From positions 3,297,964 through 3,361,963 of the forward strand of contig NZ_KE650771.1 in assembly GCF_000447295.1 (NCBI RefSeq): a stretch of 64,000 nt of DNA, read 5' to 3'. Below the pieces are notes generated by a model that ran no database searches, had not been told where the DNA came from, and worked only from the letters and a program-made list of their open reading frames with translations. Positions within the stretch are counted from its first letter, which is position 1, and each line of letters starts with the position of its first letter. The stretch comes from Fischerella sp. PCC 9431. Its GTDB lineage: Bacteria > Cyanobacteriota > Cyanobacteriia > Cyanobacteriales > Nostocaceae. Below, one piece after another: positions 43,137 to 52,355 of this stretch. Made by a program: the position numbers and the translations under genes.

Positions 43137-43856
43137 TCATTTTTTGTGTAGAGGTCTGCTGGTCACTCCTTTTTCATATTTCAAAGTGTAAACACCATGA
43201 CCTTGTAATACTCGATACCACATTCCCGCTTGTACTCCAGTGGAAAGCATCTTTCCAACATTCGTTTTAGCAGTTTTAAGCTGATCAGAGGTTAATTGAT
43301 CACCATACAAATCTCGTACTATGGCATCAATATGAAAATGTAGATCAGGTCGGTGACGCATCAAAATTAAGATTGCATTTTGTATGGAGTATTCTTGAAA
43401 TTCAGGTAGTAAAGGTAAGGTGCCAGGTTTTCTAGCAATACTCAATTTGGGGATGTCAGATATGTCTGGTTGTGCGGGTGAAGGAGGAGTAGATTTAAAA
43501 TCTTGAGAATCTGATTTTGAGGTCGATGGTGATGTGGTTACAAATGAATTTGTTTTATGATCTAATTTCTGTTTCTCTTCTTGTTCTTGTTTTTGTTCTT
43601 GATCAAACCTCGTTGCTTCTGCTTCTTCCTCAAGGGAATGAAGGCTATCCTCTAGATATGCGTGTGTAGATGATTCAAGTAAACGCTTATGAATATGATT
43701 CATTTTCTCTTCCAGAGCGTAACCTGAGATCAGAGCTTCTAGGACATTCATCTGGTTGCGAATAAAAGACAGACGACGCTCCAAATCAGCACTTTCTAAG
43801 ATGTAGCGATCGCGTTCCGCTTCCAGTAACCTAAGAATCTCAGATAAATCAGCCAT
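43137..43856 (-). CDS. Coiled-coil protein with C-terminal winged-helix-like domain
   Basis: Starting at ATG 43856 (MADLSEILRLLEAERDRYIL) gives 239 residues; longer starts would overlap the divergent gene. Residues 1-60 are a coiled coil, 60-150 are Glu/Lys/Gln- and Ser-rich, and 160-239 form a compact domain (QNAILILMRHRPDLHFHIDA, IVRDLYG, VGKMLSTGVQAGMWYRVLQG, HGVYTL) resembling the winged-helix HARE-HTH type. Such domains bind DNA or proteins. The divergent partner at 43890 encodes a zinc-ribbon protein. No firm function is assigned. Confidence 0.72.
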   Translation of the reverse strand: MADLSEILRLLEAERDRYILESADLERRLSFIRNQMNVLEALISGYALEEKMNHIHKRLLESSTHAYLEDSLHSLEEEAEATRFDQEQKQEQEEKQKLDHKTNSFVTTSPSTSKSDSQDFKSTPPSPAQPDISDIPKLSIARKPGTLPLLPEFQEYSIQNAILILMRHRPDLHFHIDAIVRDLYGDQLTSDQLKTAKTNVGKMLSTGVQAGMWYRVLQGHGVYTLKYEKGVTSRPLHKK

Positions 43857-43889
43857 AGTAGTTTCGTTTTTTTCAAAGGATATAGACAG

Positions 43890-44138
43890 GTGGACAGTAA
43901 GGAAGTATTTGTTAAAGCTCACACTCGCCTTATTAGGCAAAGAGTCTATCGTTTTGTATGTAAAGGATGCAACCTAGTCGTTGAAAGGACTTGTTATCCT
44001 TCTAGACCTTTGTTTTGCGAAAAATGCCGACCGCCAAAACTTCATTCATCCAAGCCTCCATCCAAGACTGAGTTGAAGTTAGCACGTGCTAAATCAAAGA
44101 CCACAAAAAAGCCAGCTAGGCAACGCAAAAGAGGTTAG
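43890..44138 (+). CDS. Small basic zinc-ribbon protein
   Basis: An 82-residue protein with CKGC and CEKC pairs (FVCKGCNLVVERTCYPSRP, FCEKCRPPK) that would bind one zinc, and a Lys/Arg-rich tail (ARAKSKTTKKPARQRKRG) suited to nucleic acid binding. GTG 43890 has AAAGGA about 9 nt upstream, supporting this start. It is divergent from the coiled-coil gene, with 33 bp between starts, so promoters must overlap coding DNA. Confidence 0.75.
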   Translation: MDSKEVFVKAHTRLIRQRVYRFVCKGCNLVVERTCYPSRPLFCEKCRPPKLHSSKPPSKTELKLARAKSKTTKKPARQRKRG

Positions 44139-44170
44139 ATAAGCAAAGAACCTCCTATAACGACTACTCT

Positions 44171-44980
44171 CTAATCTGGCTTTAAGCTAGTAGTCAGAGT
44201 CACTCCATCATCACCCATTAAAGCTTCTCGCATTGCTATCTCACTGCTGAAGATGTGGCGTAGAAGCTGTCCTTCATAAACTAGTGTGACTTCATTTTGC
44301 TGGAAAGGCCAGGGAGAGATCACTATTTGTTGATGATGGTCTTGATTGCTTAACAAGGTCAGATCTAGAGCGGTTTCACCATTCAGTGTCGGTACATGGT
44401 TAATCGGCTGTTGTTGTGAAGTCATTCCCTGACAAAAGATGATTGAAAGTGCATCCCATATTGCCACTAGGTTTCTGTTGCGTGTGATTACTTCTGGTGT
44501 AACGTAAGTTGCATAGTATGAATCTTTTTTCAAACAGGCGATCAGTTGTTCTTGAAAAAGATACTCTTGCTTGAGAAATTCCTTGACTATTTGAGTGGAG
44601 GTTGGTGAGTTTTGCCAAGTTGTAAACCTTTCATATAAACCAGTTCCATGCAGCGAGACAAGCAAAGCTACATATCTACCCAATACAAGTGCCAACTGTT
44701 TCGCATGTGACCAAATATTTATGTGTTCTTGAGTAGAAAGTTCCGTGAAATGGTAAGGATAACCAGTTTCAAGGTTAAGTGTAGGAGCCTGTTCCCAAAG
44801 TATCCAACCGATATCATGTTGTTCGGTACCAAGACAAACTTCTTTTCTCGGTGCAAAATCACCAAAAAATTCATTACCCCAGACTTGTGCTAGTTGACCT
44901 GAAAGCCAAGCATGATTTGGTTGAGTAATACAAATCAGTCCCTGTTTTGAGAAGCGATGCAACATTATTTTGCTCAACAA
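44171..44980 (-). CDS. DUF3891 family protein
   Basis: It has the pattern of DUF3891: LICITQPNHAWLSGQLAQ-W at the N-terminus, GTEQHDIGW with histidine and aspartate reminiscent of HD-type metal sites, and HGTGLY...QEYLFQEQL in the helical middle. The role is unknown; a metal-dependent hydrolase is conceivable. It is followed on the same strand by nothing within 200 bp. Upstream is a heptamer-repeat spacer and the aminotransferase gene. Confidence 0.75.
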   Translation of the reverse strand: MLSKIMLHRFSKQGLICITQPNHAWLSGQLAQVWGNEFFGDFAPRKEVCLGTEQHDIGWILWEQAPTLNLETGYPYHFTELSTQEHINIWSHAKQLALVLGRYVALLVSLHGTGLYERFTTWQNSPTSTQIVKEFLKQEYLFQEQLIACLKKDSYYATYVTPEVITRNRNLVAIWDALSIIFCQGMTSQQQPINHVPTLNGETALDLTLLSNQDHHQQIVISPWPFQQNEVTLVYEGQLLRHIFSSEIAMREALMGDDGVTLTTSLKPD

Positions 44981-45043
44981 TCTTAAATTCCGGTTGTGCA
45001 GTGGTTTTCAGATTACTGCTACATTTCAGTCTAGCTTGGAGGG

Positions 45044-45130
45044 AAGGGTAAGGAGACAAAAAAGACAAGGGAGACAAGGAGGACATAGCAAATTTAAAAC
45101 CTTTCCCTCCTTTATCTTTTCCCTTTACCC
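45044..45130. repeat. Inverted pair of purine-rich and pyrimidine-rich repeats
   Basis: GGAGGGAAGGGTAAGGAGAC with AGACAAGGGAGACAAGGAGG is followed after about 20 bp by its complement type (CCTTTCCCTCCTTTATC, TTCCCTTTACCC). The arms could pair imperfectly. Short frames crossing it are not genes. Confidence 0.75.
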
Positions 45131-45154
45131 ACAAATTTACATACTTTGCCAATT

Positions 45155-46303
45155 CTATTTAGGCAAAACTAGTCGCAGGGCTTCTATGAGTCGGTCTACA
45201 TTTTCTTTACGACTGTTGAAACCCATAAGTCCAACACGCCAAACTTGACCAGCTAATTCACCAAGACCACCACCAATTTCAATGTTATGTTCTAAGAGTA
45301 ATTGTCGGGCGATCGCTTTACCATCCACGCCTTCAGGAATGCAGACGGTTGTTAAGGTAGGTAGACGGTATTCTCGCTGTACATGTAGAGACAATCCTAT
45401 ATCTTCTAATGACTGCCAGAGATATTCTACATTTTCTTGATGACGTCGCCAGCTGTTTTCCACTCCCTCTTCGGCAATTAAACGTAGTGCTTCTCGGAGT
45501 GCGTAATACATGTTAATTGGTGCTGTGTGATGATAAACCCGTTCACTACCCCAATATTTATTCAACAGCGTCATATCCAAATACCAATTAGCCACTTTTG
45601 TTTGACGCTGTTGCAATTTCTCAACGGCGCGGGGACTCATCGTAAAAGGAGAAGCACCAGGTGGACAACCCAAGCCTTTTTGGCTACAGCTATAAGCTAG
45701 ATCTACTCCCCATTGGTCCAAAAATATGGGAACACCACCCAAGCTTGTAACCGTATCTATCAGCAGCAAACAGCCAAACTCACGACACAGTTCACCAACT
45801 CCCTCCAGAGGTTGACGTGCGCCTGTGGATGTTTCTGCATGAACCAAAGCTAAAATAGTTGGACGATGAGTTTGTATAGCAGTTCGTAATTCATCTAGGG
45901 AAAAAACTTGTCCCCAAGGCTTGGTAATGGTTCGCACATCTGCGCCATAACGTCCAGCCATATCTACAAGTCGATTACCAAAATAACCGATCACACCCAC
46001 TAAGACCACGTCACCTGGTTCTACTGCATTAGCAATAGTTGCTTCCATTGCTGCTGTTCCCGTACCACTCACGGCGATGGTCAGAGGGTTTTCCGTTTGC
46101 CATACGTAGCGCAGCAATGATTGAATTTCATCCATAACTCCCAGAAAAGCTGGGTCAAGATGACCTAGCGGGGGAGTATTCATCGCTTGTAGAACTGCGG
46201 GATGAGCATTTGAAGGCCCAGGACCTAAAAGTAAACGTTCTGGTGTAGTTAGGGGTTTTAGTTGCAACCTCTGGTTGTTATTGATTGATACTGTTTGCGC
46301 CAT
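45155..46303 (-). CDS. Class V aminotransferase (alanine/serine-glyoxylate type)
   Basis: A PLP enzyme of 382 residues with GPGPSNAHPAVLQAM at the N-terminus, SGTGTAAMEA (phosphate-binding), LIDTVTSLGG (D183) and the cofactor lysine K209 in SCSQKGLGCPPG. This is the alanine-glyoxylate/serine-glyoxylate aminotransferase group, which in cyanobacteria would detoxify photorespiratory glyoxylate to glycine. The amino donor (alanine or serine) cannot be read from sequence. Confidence 0.92.
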   Translation of the reverse strand: MAQTVSINNNQRLQLKPLTTPERLLLGPGPSNAHPAVLQAMNTPPLGHLDPAFLGVMDEIQSLLRYVWQTENPLTIAVSGTGTAAMEATIANAVEPGDVVLVGVIGYFGNRLVDMAGRYGADVRTITKPWGQVFSLDELRTAIQTHRPTILALVHAETSTGARQPLEGVGELCREFGCLLLIDTVTSLGGVPIFLDQWGVDLAYSCSQKGLGCPPGASPFTMSPRAVEKLQQRQTKVANWYLDMTLLNKYWGSERVYHHTAPINMYYALREALRLIAEEGVENSWRRHQENVEYLWQSLEDIGLSLHVQREYRLPTLTTVCIPEGVDGKAIARQLLLEHNIEIGGGLGELAGQVWRVGLMGFNSRKENVDRLIEALRLVLPK

Positions 46304-46588
46304 TATTTTTGTTGTGAGATCAGACTTTATTACGCATCATACCGTTCATTTGTAGAGTCAGGAGTTTTCTACTTTTGACTGGGAATTTTCCCTTTTCTAA
46401 GTAAGATTACTAGTTTTATATATAAAATGAATATTTTTTTACTAAAAAAGCTAATGATTTTTCGTCCCAAAGGGCGGCGCGGGGAATATGTCACTGTATC
46501 TGTAGGAAGATAACTTGAACATTTCCTTATGTTTGAATTAGCTACAGCTATTTGTACCAAAGCAATGGCTGGCATAGAAGGAGAAAAG

Positions 46589-47551
46589 ATGTCAGAAAGT
46601 ACGTCAAATTCAGAAATGTTATACCGAGTTCTCGGCAGTACAGAAGAGAAAGTCTCTGCGATCGGACTAGGTGGTTGGCATATCGGCTTGAAGCATGTTG
46701 ATGAGGAATTAGGTATCCGCATCGTTCGTACAGCCATTGATCGTGGTATCACCTTTATGGATAACAGTTGGGACTATAACGGTGGGGTGAGCGAGATTCG
46801 CATGGGAAAAGCACTACAAAATGGCTACCGAGACAAAGTGTTCCTGATGACGAAAATCGACGGTCGCTCCAAAAAAGAAGCAGCAAGACAGATAGACGAA
46901 TCACTGCAACGCCTGCAAGTAGATTACATTGATCTTATCCAACATCATGAAATTATCCGCTACGAAGATCCACATCGAGTTTTTGATGAAGAAGGAGCAA
47001 ATGCGGCGTTTATAGAAGCGCGAGAAGCTGGTAAACTAAGATACATTGGCTTCACAGGACACAAAGATCCTCATATTCATTTACATATGCTGGAAGTTGC
47101 AGCCAATCATAGTTTTAAATTTGACACAGTGCAGATGCCACTGAATGTGATGGATGCACATTATCGTAGTTTCGAGAAGTTGGTTGTTCCAGAACTAGTC
47201 AAACAAAATATTGGCGTTCTGGGTATGAAAAGTATGGCAAACGGTATTCTTTTAAGGTCAAATACTGTAACGCCCATAGAATGTCTACATTACGCTTTGA
47301 ATTTACCTACATCGGTTGTGATTACGGGAATTGACAGTATGGAAATTCTTGATCAAGCATTTAAAGCAGTGCAGACGTTCAAGCCGATGAATGAACAGCA
47401 GGTGCGATCGCTCTTAGCAAAAACAGCAGAAGCAGCAGCCAGCGGTAAGTTTGAACCATTCAAAACATCATCGATTTTTGACAGTACTGCTCAGAATCCA
47501 GATTGGCTAGGAAAAGAACCAGAGCGTATTCAGCAGTTGATGTCAGCGTGA
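46589..47551 (+). CDS. Aldo/keto reductase
   Basis: An NADPH-dependent (beta/alpha)8 oxidoreductase of 320 residues. Catalytic tetrad members are visible: D/Y in FMDNSWDYNGGVSE, K in FLMTKIDGR and H in YIDLIQHHE. ATG 46589 is chosen over an earlier ATG at 46529, since AAGGAG lies 5 nt before it and the family-like part starts just after (LYRVLGSTEEKVSAIGLGG). The substrate is unknown. It is divergent from the aminotransferase. Confidence 0.9.
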   Translation: MSESTSNSEMLYRVLGSTEEKVSAIGLGGWHIGLKHVDEELGIRIVRTAIDRGITFMDNSWDYNGGVSEIRMGKALQNGYRDKVFLMTKIDGRSKKEAARQIDESLQRLQVDYIDLIQHHEIIRYEDPHRVFDEEGANAAFIEAREAGKLRYIGFTGHKDPHIHLHMLEVAANHSFKFDTVQMPLNVMDAHYRSFEKLVVPELVKQNIGVLGMKSMANGILLRSNTVTPIECLHYALNLPTSVVITGIDSMEILDQAFKAVQTFKPMNEQQVRSLLAKTAEAAASGKFEPFKTSSIFDSTAQNPDWLGKEPERIQQLMSA

Positions 47552-47709
47552 GTTAAACAGCAATAGGTATTGATTAGAAATCTTGTAATCACAGTTGTAA
47601 TCACAGTGATGCACCTGTAGAAGAATCTAAATTTATGGCATTGTTATAGTGGGGTTCTTACCAAACTTGCAGCTAATAAATAATTTTTAATCAATACCCT
47701 AGAATTTAT

Positions 47710-47913
47710 TCAATCATCAGGAAATTGCCAAGATGAAATTCGTTCTACATCTTTGTTGCTACATTTAGCACATACAGCATTCAATATTGAATCCATCCAC
47801 TCATAGCCACAAGTACGGCAATGGCAGAAAATATTATTGCGGTTTGCATTTTTGATACTTTGGTGCCATTGGTCTAGCTGGTCAGAATTGGAGAAAGGAA
47901 AACTATTGGACAT
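47710..47913 (-). CDS. Small zinc-ribbon protein
   Basis: A 67-residue protein with CHCRTCG and CAKC motifs (NIFCHCRTCGYEWMD, VCAKCSNKDVERISSWQF) that would form a rubredoxin-like zinc knuckle. No other domain is present. Its function is unknown. It lies alone between the aldo/keto reductase and the kinase-TPR gene. Confidence 0.65.
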   Translation of the reverse strand: MSNSFPFSNSDQLDQWHQSIKNANRNNIFCHCRTCGYEWMDSILNAVCAKCSNKDVERISSWQFPDD

Positions 47914-48056
47914 TTACTAACAACCTGTCAAAGATTGGATTGCGATCGCTCTGTTTTAAAGTTTTAAATTAGAATAATTTATTAAGATAGTTCTTCCCTC
48001 TCAACTTAAATCACACCAATACGGAAAACAAGAAAAACTACTCTCAGTCTCTCAAA

Positions 48057-50078
48057 TTAAGGCATCTCACTCCTAAGTTTTTCAGCTTGATAAAAAGAAC
48101 TATTTGCTTCTTGTTGTTTACCTAATGCCTTTAAAATTTCTCCTCGAATATCCCAAATATCTGGATCTTTTGGTTGTAAATCTTTAGCTTTATCAATGGC
48201 AACTAATGCTTCTTGATAGCGTTTCAATTCTAACAATGCTAGTGCTTTACCTACCCATGCCGGGTGAAAATCACTTTTGAGTAAAATTGTTTGCTCAAAA
48301 GCTCTAATAGCTTCTTCGTGATTTCTTAAAGTTTGTGTGAGTAAAATTCCTTGATTAAACCAAACTAAATAATCTCCAGGACGAACTTGACTCGCTTGTT
48401 TAAAAGCAAAAAGCGCTTCACTAGGTTTTCCTAATACATTTAAGGCGTTACCTTTACCAATTAACGCTTCATAAAAGTTATTGTCTATGTTTAGTGCTTT
48501 CTCGTAAGAATCAAGTGCATCTTGTGGACGATTTAATTTCAGTAGGATTGAACCCCTATCAGTCCAATATATTGGATTTTTACTTTTAAATCTGAGAATA
48601 TCATCATAAGATGAAAGAGCTTCTTGGAAATATTCTTTCGCAGCTTGTTTTCCTTGTGATTGTTCGATCGCAAACCCTATTTCTTGCCAAATTCTGGGGT
48701 CATCAGGTCTAATTCGCTTCAGTTCATTTAAATACTGCAAAGCTTCTTGTCTTTTACCTGTGGCTAATAAAGATAAGCTTTTGCCACTCAATCCTTCTGG
48801 ATTATTATTATCAATTTCTAGTACTTTTTCATAAATATCTAAGGCTTCTTGATAATTTTGTTGTTTATATAAGACTTTGCCTTTATTAATTAAGATCTTT
48901 ACTAAGAGTTTTTGGTCTTTTGGTTGGAGAAAAATCGCTCTATTATAAGATTCTAAAGCGGCAGAATCCCGTCCTAAAAGAAACAAAGCATCGCCTCGTC
49001 CTTTCCATACTTCGGGCGAGTTAGGTTGAAGTTGTTTGAGAGAGGTAAATTTATCTAGAGCAGCTTCTCCTTCGCGTTCATCAAGTAGCTTATTAGCTTC
49101 ATATAAATAATATGTAGGTCGTATAAATGGATGAAAAAATTCTATAGATGCTATTATTCCTAATAATAATAGTAATACAACTGGAATCTGCCAGATTTTG
49201 ATTAATCGTAGATTAATAAGTGTTCTTTGACGATTAAATGTGTAGTAAGTTGGTGGTTGAGTAGGTGGTGAGCTAATTTTTGTTTTATTCAAATCCTCAA
49301 TGACTGTATTTACTGATTGATAGCGATGGTCTGGGTTGTTATAAACCATTTTGACTAAAATTGCACTCAGAGAAGCGTCAATATTAATATCGCTAGGTAA
49401 CATGATATGATCTTTTTCATCCCACCTTAATTCTCTAGGGTGCATTCCAGTTAATAGTTGGATTGCTGTTAAGCCCAAAGCATATATATCGCTATTAAAA
49501 CGTGGTCTTCCTGCCATTTGTTCTGAGGGAGCATATCCAGGAGTCCCAATCATTGTTTGTGTTATTGATGATTGAGGTGATGGATATTGACTATCTAGTT
49601 TTTTCACCGAGCCAAAGTCAATTAAGACAAATTTGTTGTCTCCCTTTCTCATAATTAAATTGGAGGGTTTGACATCACGATGAATTATATTTTTTGCATG
49701 TAAGTATGCTAATACAGATAAAATTTGTTGTAAGAAATTAACTACTGTGTATTCTGGCCATTTTTGATGAACTAGTTCTGCTAAGGATGTACCTTCTATA
49801 TATTCTTCAACTATATAATAACTGCTGTCTTCTTCCAGATAGTCAAAGAACTTAGGAACTTGCTGGTTTGTCTGTAAAGTATTTAAGATATTAACTTCTC
49901 TGTGAAAGAATCTTTTAGCTGTTTCAAGATCAGCATTGAGAGGATCGAGTTTTTTGATTGCACATAATATATTAGAGTATGTATCTGTAGCCAGATAGGT
50001 AACGCCAAAACCTCCCCTGCCTAGCTCTTGGATGATTTGGTAGCGGCCACATAATAGATTGTTGTTGCCTTCCGTCAT
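48057..50078 (-). CDS. Serine/threonine protein kinase with TPR domain, membrane-anchored
   Basis: The kinase domain (about 10-270) has GRGGFGVTYLATD, the AIKKL lysine, HRDVKPSNLIM and DFGSVKKL, with TPGYAPSEQ activation-loop end (GTPGYAPSEQ). A transmembrane segment follows (IPVVLLLLLGIIASIEFF, about 298-315). The extracytoplasmic part carries about nine TPR units (for example NPEVWKGRGDALFLLGRD-like). The TPRs may bind an exported partner; the divergent neighbour is the TpsB/TpsA secretion locus, so a link to surface-protein export is possible but unproven. Confidence 0.92.
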   Translation of the reverse strand: MTEGNNNLLCGRYQIIQELGRGGFGVTYLATDTYSNILCAIKKLDPLNADLETAKRFFHREVNILNTLQTNQQVPKFFDYLEEDSSYYIVEEYIEGTSLAELVHQKWPEYTVVNFLQQILSVLAYLHAKNIIHRDVKPSNLIMRKGDNKFVLIDFGSVKKLDSQYPSPQSSITQTMIGTPGYAPSEQMAGRPRFNSDIYALGLTAIQLLTGMHPRELRWDEKDHIMLPSDINIDASLSAILVKMVYNNPDHRYQSVNTVIEDLNKTKISSPPTQPPTYYTFNRQRTLINLRLIKIWQIPVVLLLLLGIIASIEFFHPFIRPTYYLYEANKLLDEREGEAALDKFTSLKQLQPNSPEVWKGRGDALFLLGRDSAALESYNRAIFLQPKDQKLLVKILINKGKVLYKQQNYQEALDIYEKVLEIDNNNPEGLSGKSLSLLATGKRQEALQYLNELKRIRPDDPRIWQEIGFAIEQSQGKQAAKEYFQEALSSYDDILRFKSKNPIYWTDRGSILLKLNRPQDALDSYEKALNIDNNFYEALIGKGNALNVLGKPSEALFAFKQASQVRPGDYLVWFNQGILLTQTLRNHEEAIRAFEQTILLKSDFHPAWVGKALALLELKRYQEALVAIDKAKDLQPKDPDIWDIRGEILKALGKQQEANSSFYQAEKLRSEMP

Positions 50079-50236
50079 CTTAATATATATTCCTTCATTT
50101 AAAGCAATATTTTATAACTACCTATATTTCATTTTAGTTTCCTAAACTACCTCGTTAAATTTTATTATGATTCTCTATACTACAAACCATATTCTATGGT
50201 ATTTAAGTTTAATTAATAAAAGTTAATCAAGTTTTA

Positions 50237-52216
50237 ATGCACAACCACACTTTGAAACTGAATTTAAGTGTTTCCTTATTCTTGGAAGTTTTAATAGCGT
50301 TCTCTGCTCTGAAAGCTTCTGCTGGAAACTTACCATCTAAGGCTCTGAACACTAACAACTTCTTTGTCACAAGTCACGAGACACATAACAATACACAACA
50401 GCTAGAAAATACCACAGCTGCTGTGGAAAACCAAATCAGCCAGAATAACAAAACAGAAATTGGGAACGAATACTATTCTCTCAATCATCATGTTCGACTC
50501 AAATTAGATCCTCCCAATACTTCTAAGTTACATGAACTAGTTGACAGCAATCAAGACAAAGAGTTGGATAAAGTTCTAATTTTATCCCAAGTTCTTGGTC
50601 CTCTGCCTCCTACACCACCACCAAAGCCAATCCCAACACCCCAACCATCACCGACACCTCCTTTAGATACAACTCCATCTCCACCACCAGAATCTCCAAC
50701 GCTTCCTGGAATTCCTGGAACCATTACAATTAGGAAATTCGACTTTGAAGGAAACACAGCATTGAGTGATCAACGGTTAAGCGAAGCAACAAAACCTTTT
50801 CTTAACCGACCGATAACTTTTGCCGAGCTTTTACAAGTTGAAAATATCATTACTAATCTATACATCAATGCGGGGTACATTAATTCCGGTGCAGTAATTC
50901 CAGCAGAGCAAACTTTTGCAAAAGAAGGCGCTGTTGTTAAAGTTCAAGTTATTGAAGGTGGAATAGAAGATATTAAAGTGACAGGTACGAGGCGACTACA
51001 ACCCAACTATGTGCGTAGTCGGATCGCCCTAGCAACATCTAAGCCTTTAAATCGAGAAAAGCTTTTAGAAGCACTACAATTATTACAACTTGACCCCTTA
51101 ATTGCGAATATTTCTGCGGAATTATCTACGGGTTCACGTTCAGACCAGAGTCTCTTGGAAGTGAATGTTGTAGAGGCAGATTCTTTTAAAGTAGATATAT
51201 TTGCTGATAATGCTGGTGATCCTAGCGTGGGAACTTTCCGTCGGGGTGTTAACCTGAGCGAAGGTAATTTATTGGGCTTTGGCGATCGCTTGTCTTTTGA
51301 ATTCATTAACAGCGATGGTAGTAACGCTTTTGACTTAGGTTACGCCTTCCCAATTAATGCTCGCAACGGGACTGTAGGCTTTAACACTGGTAGAACGGCT
51401 GTAACAGTAGTAGAACCACCCTTTGATCGAATTGATATTACAGGTGACTATTATTACATAGATCTGAATGTTCGCCAGCCAATTTTTCAAACTCCGACTC
51501 AAGAATTCGCACTCGGCTTCACTTTATCAAGACAGCAAAGTGAAAATAGATTATTAGGAGAAAACTTTCCTTTATCTGCGGGTGCAGATGACAAAGGAAG
51601 AACTCGTCTGTCAACAGTTAGGTTCTTTCAAGAATACACCCAACGTAACTCTCAACAAGTCTTTGCTCTGCGATCGCAATTTAGTCTTGGTGTAGGTTGG
51701 CTTGATGCTACTGTCAACAGCGAAGCTCCAGATAGTCGCTATTTTGCTTGGCGAGGACAAGGACAGTATGTGCGCTTATTAGCACCAGATACCTTGCTGG
51801 TGTTGCGTTCAGAAATGCAATTCGCCAGCACATCCCTTGTACCCATCGAGCAGATTCGTTTGGGAGGTTTGCAAACTGTCAAAGGTTATCGACAAGATCA
51901 GTTTTTAACAGATAACGGCTTATTTGCTTCTGCCGAAGTCAGATTTCCAGTTTGGCGCAGAAGACAAGTAGAAGGAGTTTTGCAAGTCATACCCTTTATC
52001 AATTTTGGCGTCGGCTGGAATAACTCTGACAACCCTAGCTCCACCCCGAATCCCAATACCTTAATTGGTACAGGTTTGGGTTTGCAATGGCAAATAGGTG
52101 AAACATTTAGCGCTCGTCTAGACTATGCTGTTCCTCTCATAGATGTCGAAGGGGACAGAGATCGGACGTTGCAAGAACAAGGTTTGTATTTCTCAATCAA
52201 TTACAGTCCTTTTTAG
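50237..52216 (+). CDS. Two-partner secretion outer-membrane transporter (TpsB, ShlB/FhaC family)
   Basis: TpsB proteins export large TpsA exoproteins across the outer membrane. Features are a signal peptide (about 1-30), a Pro-rich stretch (LPPTPPPKPIPTP), a first POTRA domain (IRKFDFEGNTALSD to INSGAVIP), a second POTRA (VVKVQVIEGGIEDIKVTGT) and a C-terminal 16-strand-type barrel. TVKGYRQDQF is the conserved VRGY-like loop motif that enters the pore. It is the first gene of a locus with three TpsA genes. Confidence 0.94.
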   Translation: MHNHTLKLNLSVSLFLEVLIAFSALKASAGNLPSKALNTNNFFVTSHETHNNTQQLENTTAAVENQISQNNKTEIGNEYYSLNHHVRLKLDPPNTSKLHELVDSNQDKELDKVLILSQVLGPLPPTPPPKPIPTPQPSPTPPLDTTPSPPPESPTLPGIPGTITIRKFDFEGNTALSDQRLSEATKPFLNRPITFAELLQVENIITNLYINAGYINSGAVIPAEQTFAKEGAVVKVQVIEGGIEDIKVTGTRRLQPNYVRSRIALATSKPLNREKLLEALQLLQLDPLIANISAELSTGSRSDQSLLEVNVVEADSFKVDIFADNAGDPSVGTFRRGVNLSEGNLLGFGDRLSFEFINSDGSNAFDLGYAFPINARNGTVGFNTGRTAVTVVEPPFDRIDITGDYYYIDLNVRQPIFQTPTQEFALGFTLSRQQSENRLLGENFPLSAGADDKGRTRLSTVRFFQEYTQRNSQQVFALRSQFSLGVGWLDATVNSEAPDSRYFAWRGQGQYVRLLAPDTLLVLRSEMQFASTSLVPIEQIRLGGLQTVKGYRQDQFLTDNGLFASAEVRFPVWRRRQVEGVLQVIPFINFGVGWNNSDNPSSTPNPNTLIGTGLGLQWQIGETFSARLDYAVPLIDVEGDRDRTLQEQGLYFSINYSPF

Positions 52217-52218
52217 AG

Positions 52219-52326
52219 TTGACAGTAAACAGTTAACAGTTACCCCATCAATAAATTAAGGAGTAAGGACGCTGATGAAACGATAGAAACTGATAACTGA
52301 TAACTGGTAACTGATAACTGATAACT
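52219..52326. repeat. AACTGAT-type heptamer repeats, inverted pair
   Basis: CAGTAAACAGTTAACAGTTA (about 52225-52244) and GATAACTGATAACTGGTAAC (about 52292-52324) are heptamer repeats in opposite orientation between tpsB and the first tpsA. Confidence 0.8.
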
Positions 52327-52355
52327 ATTTTGCTTGCTTGTTGTGACGATCTTTA

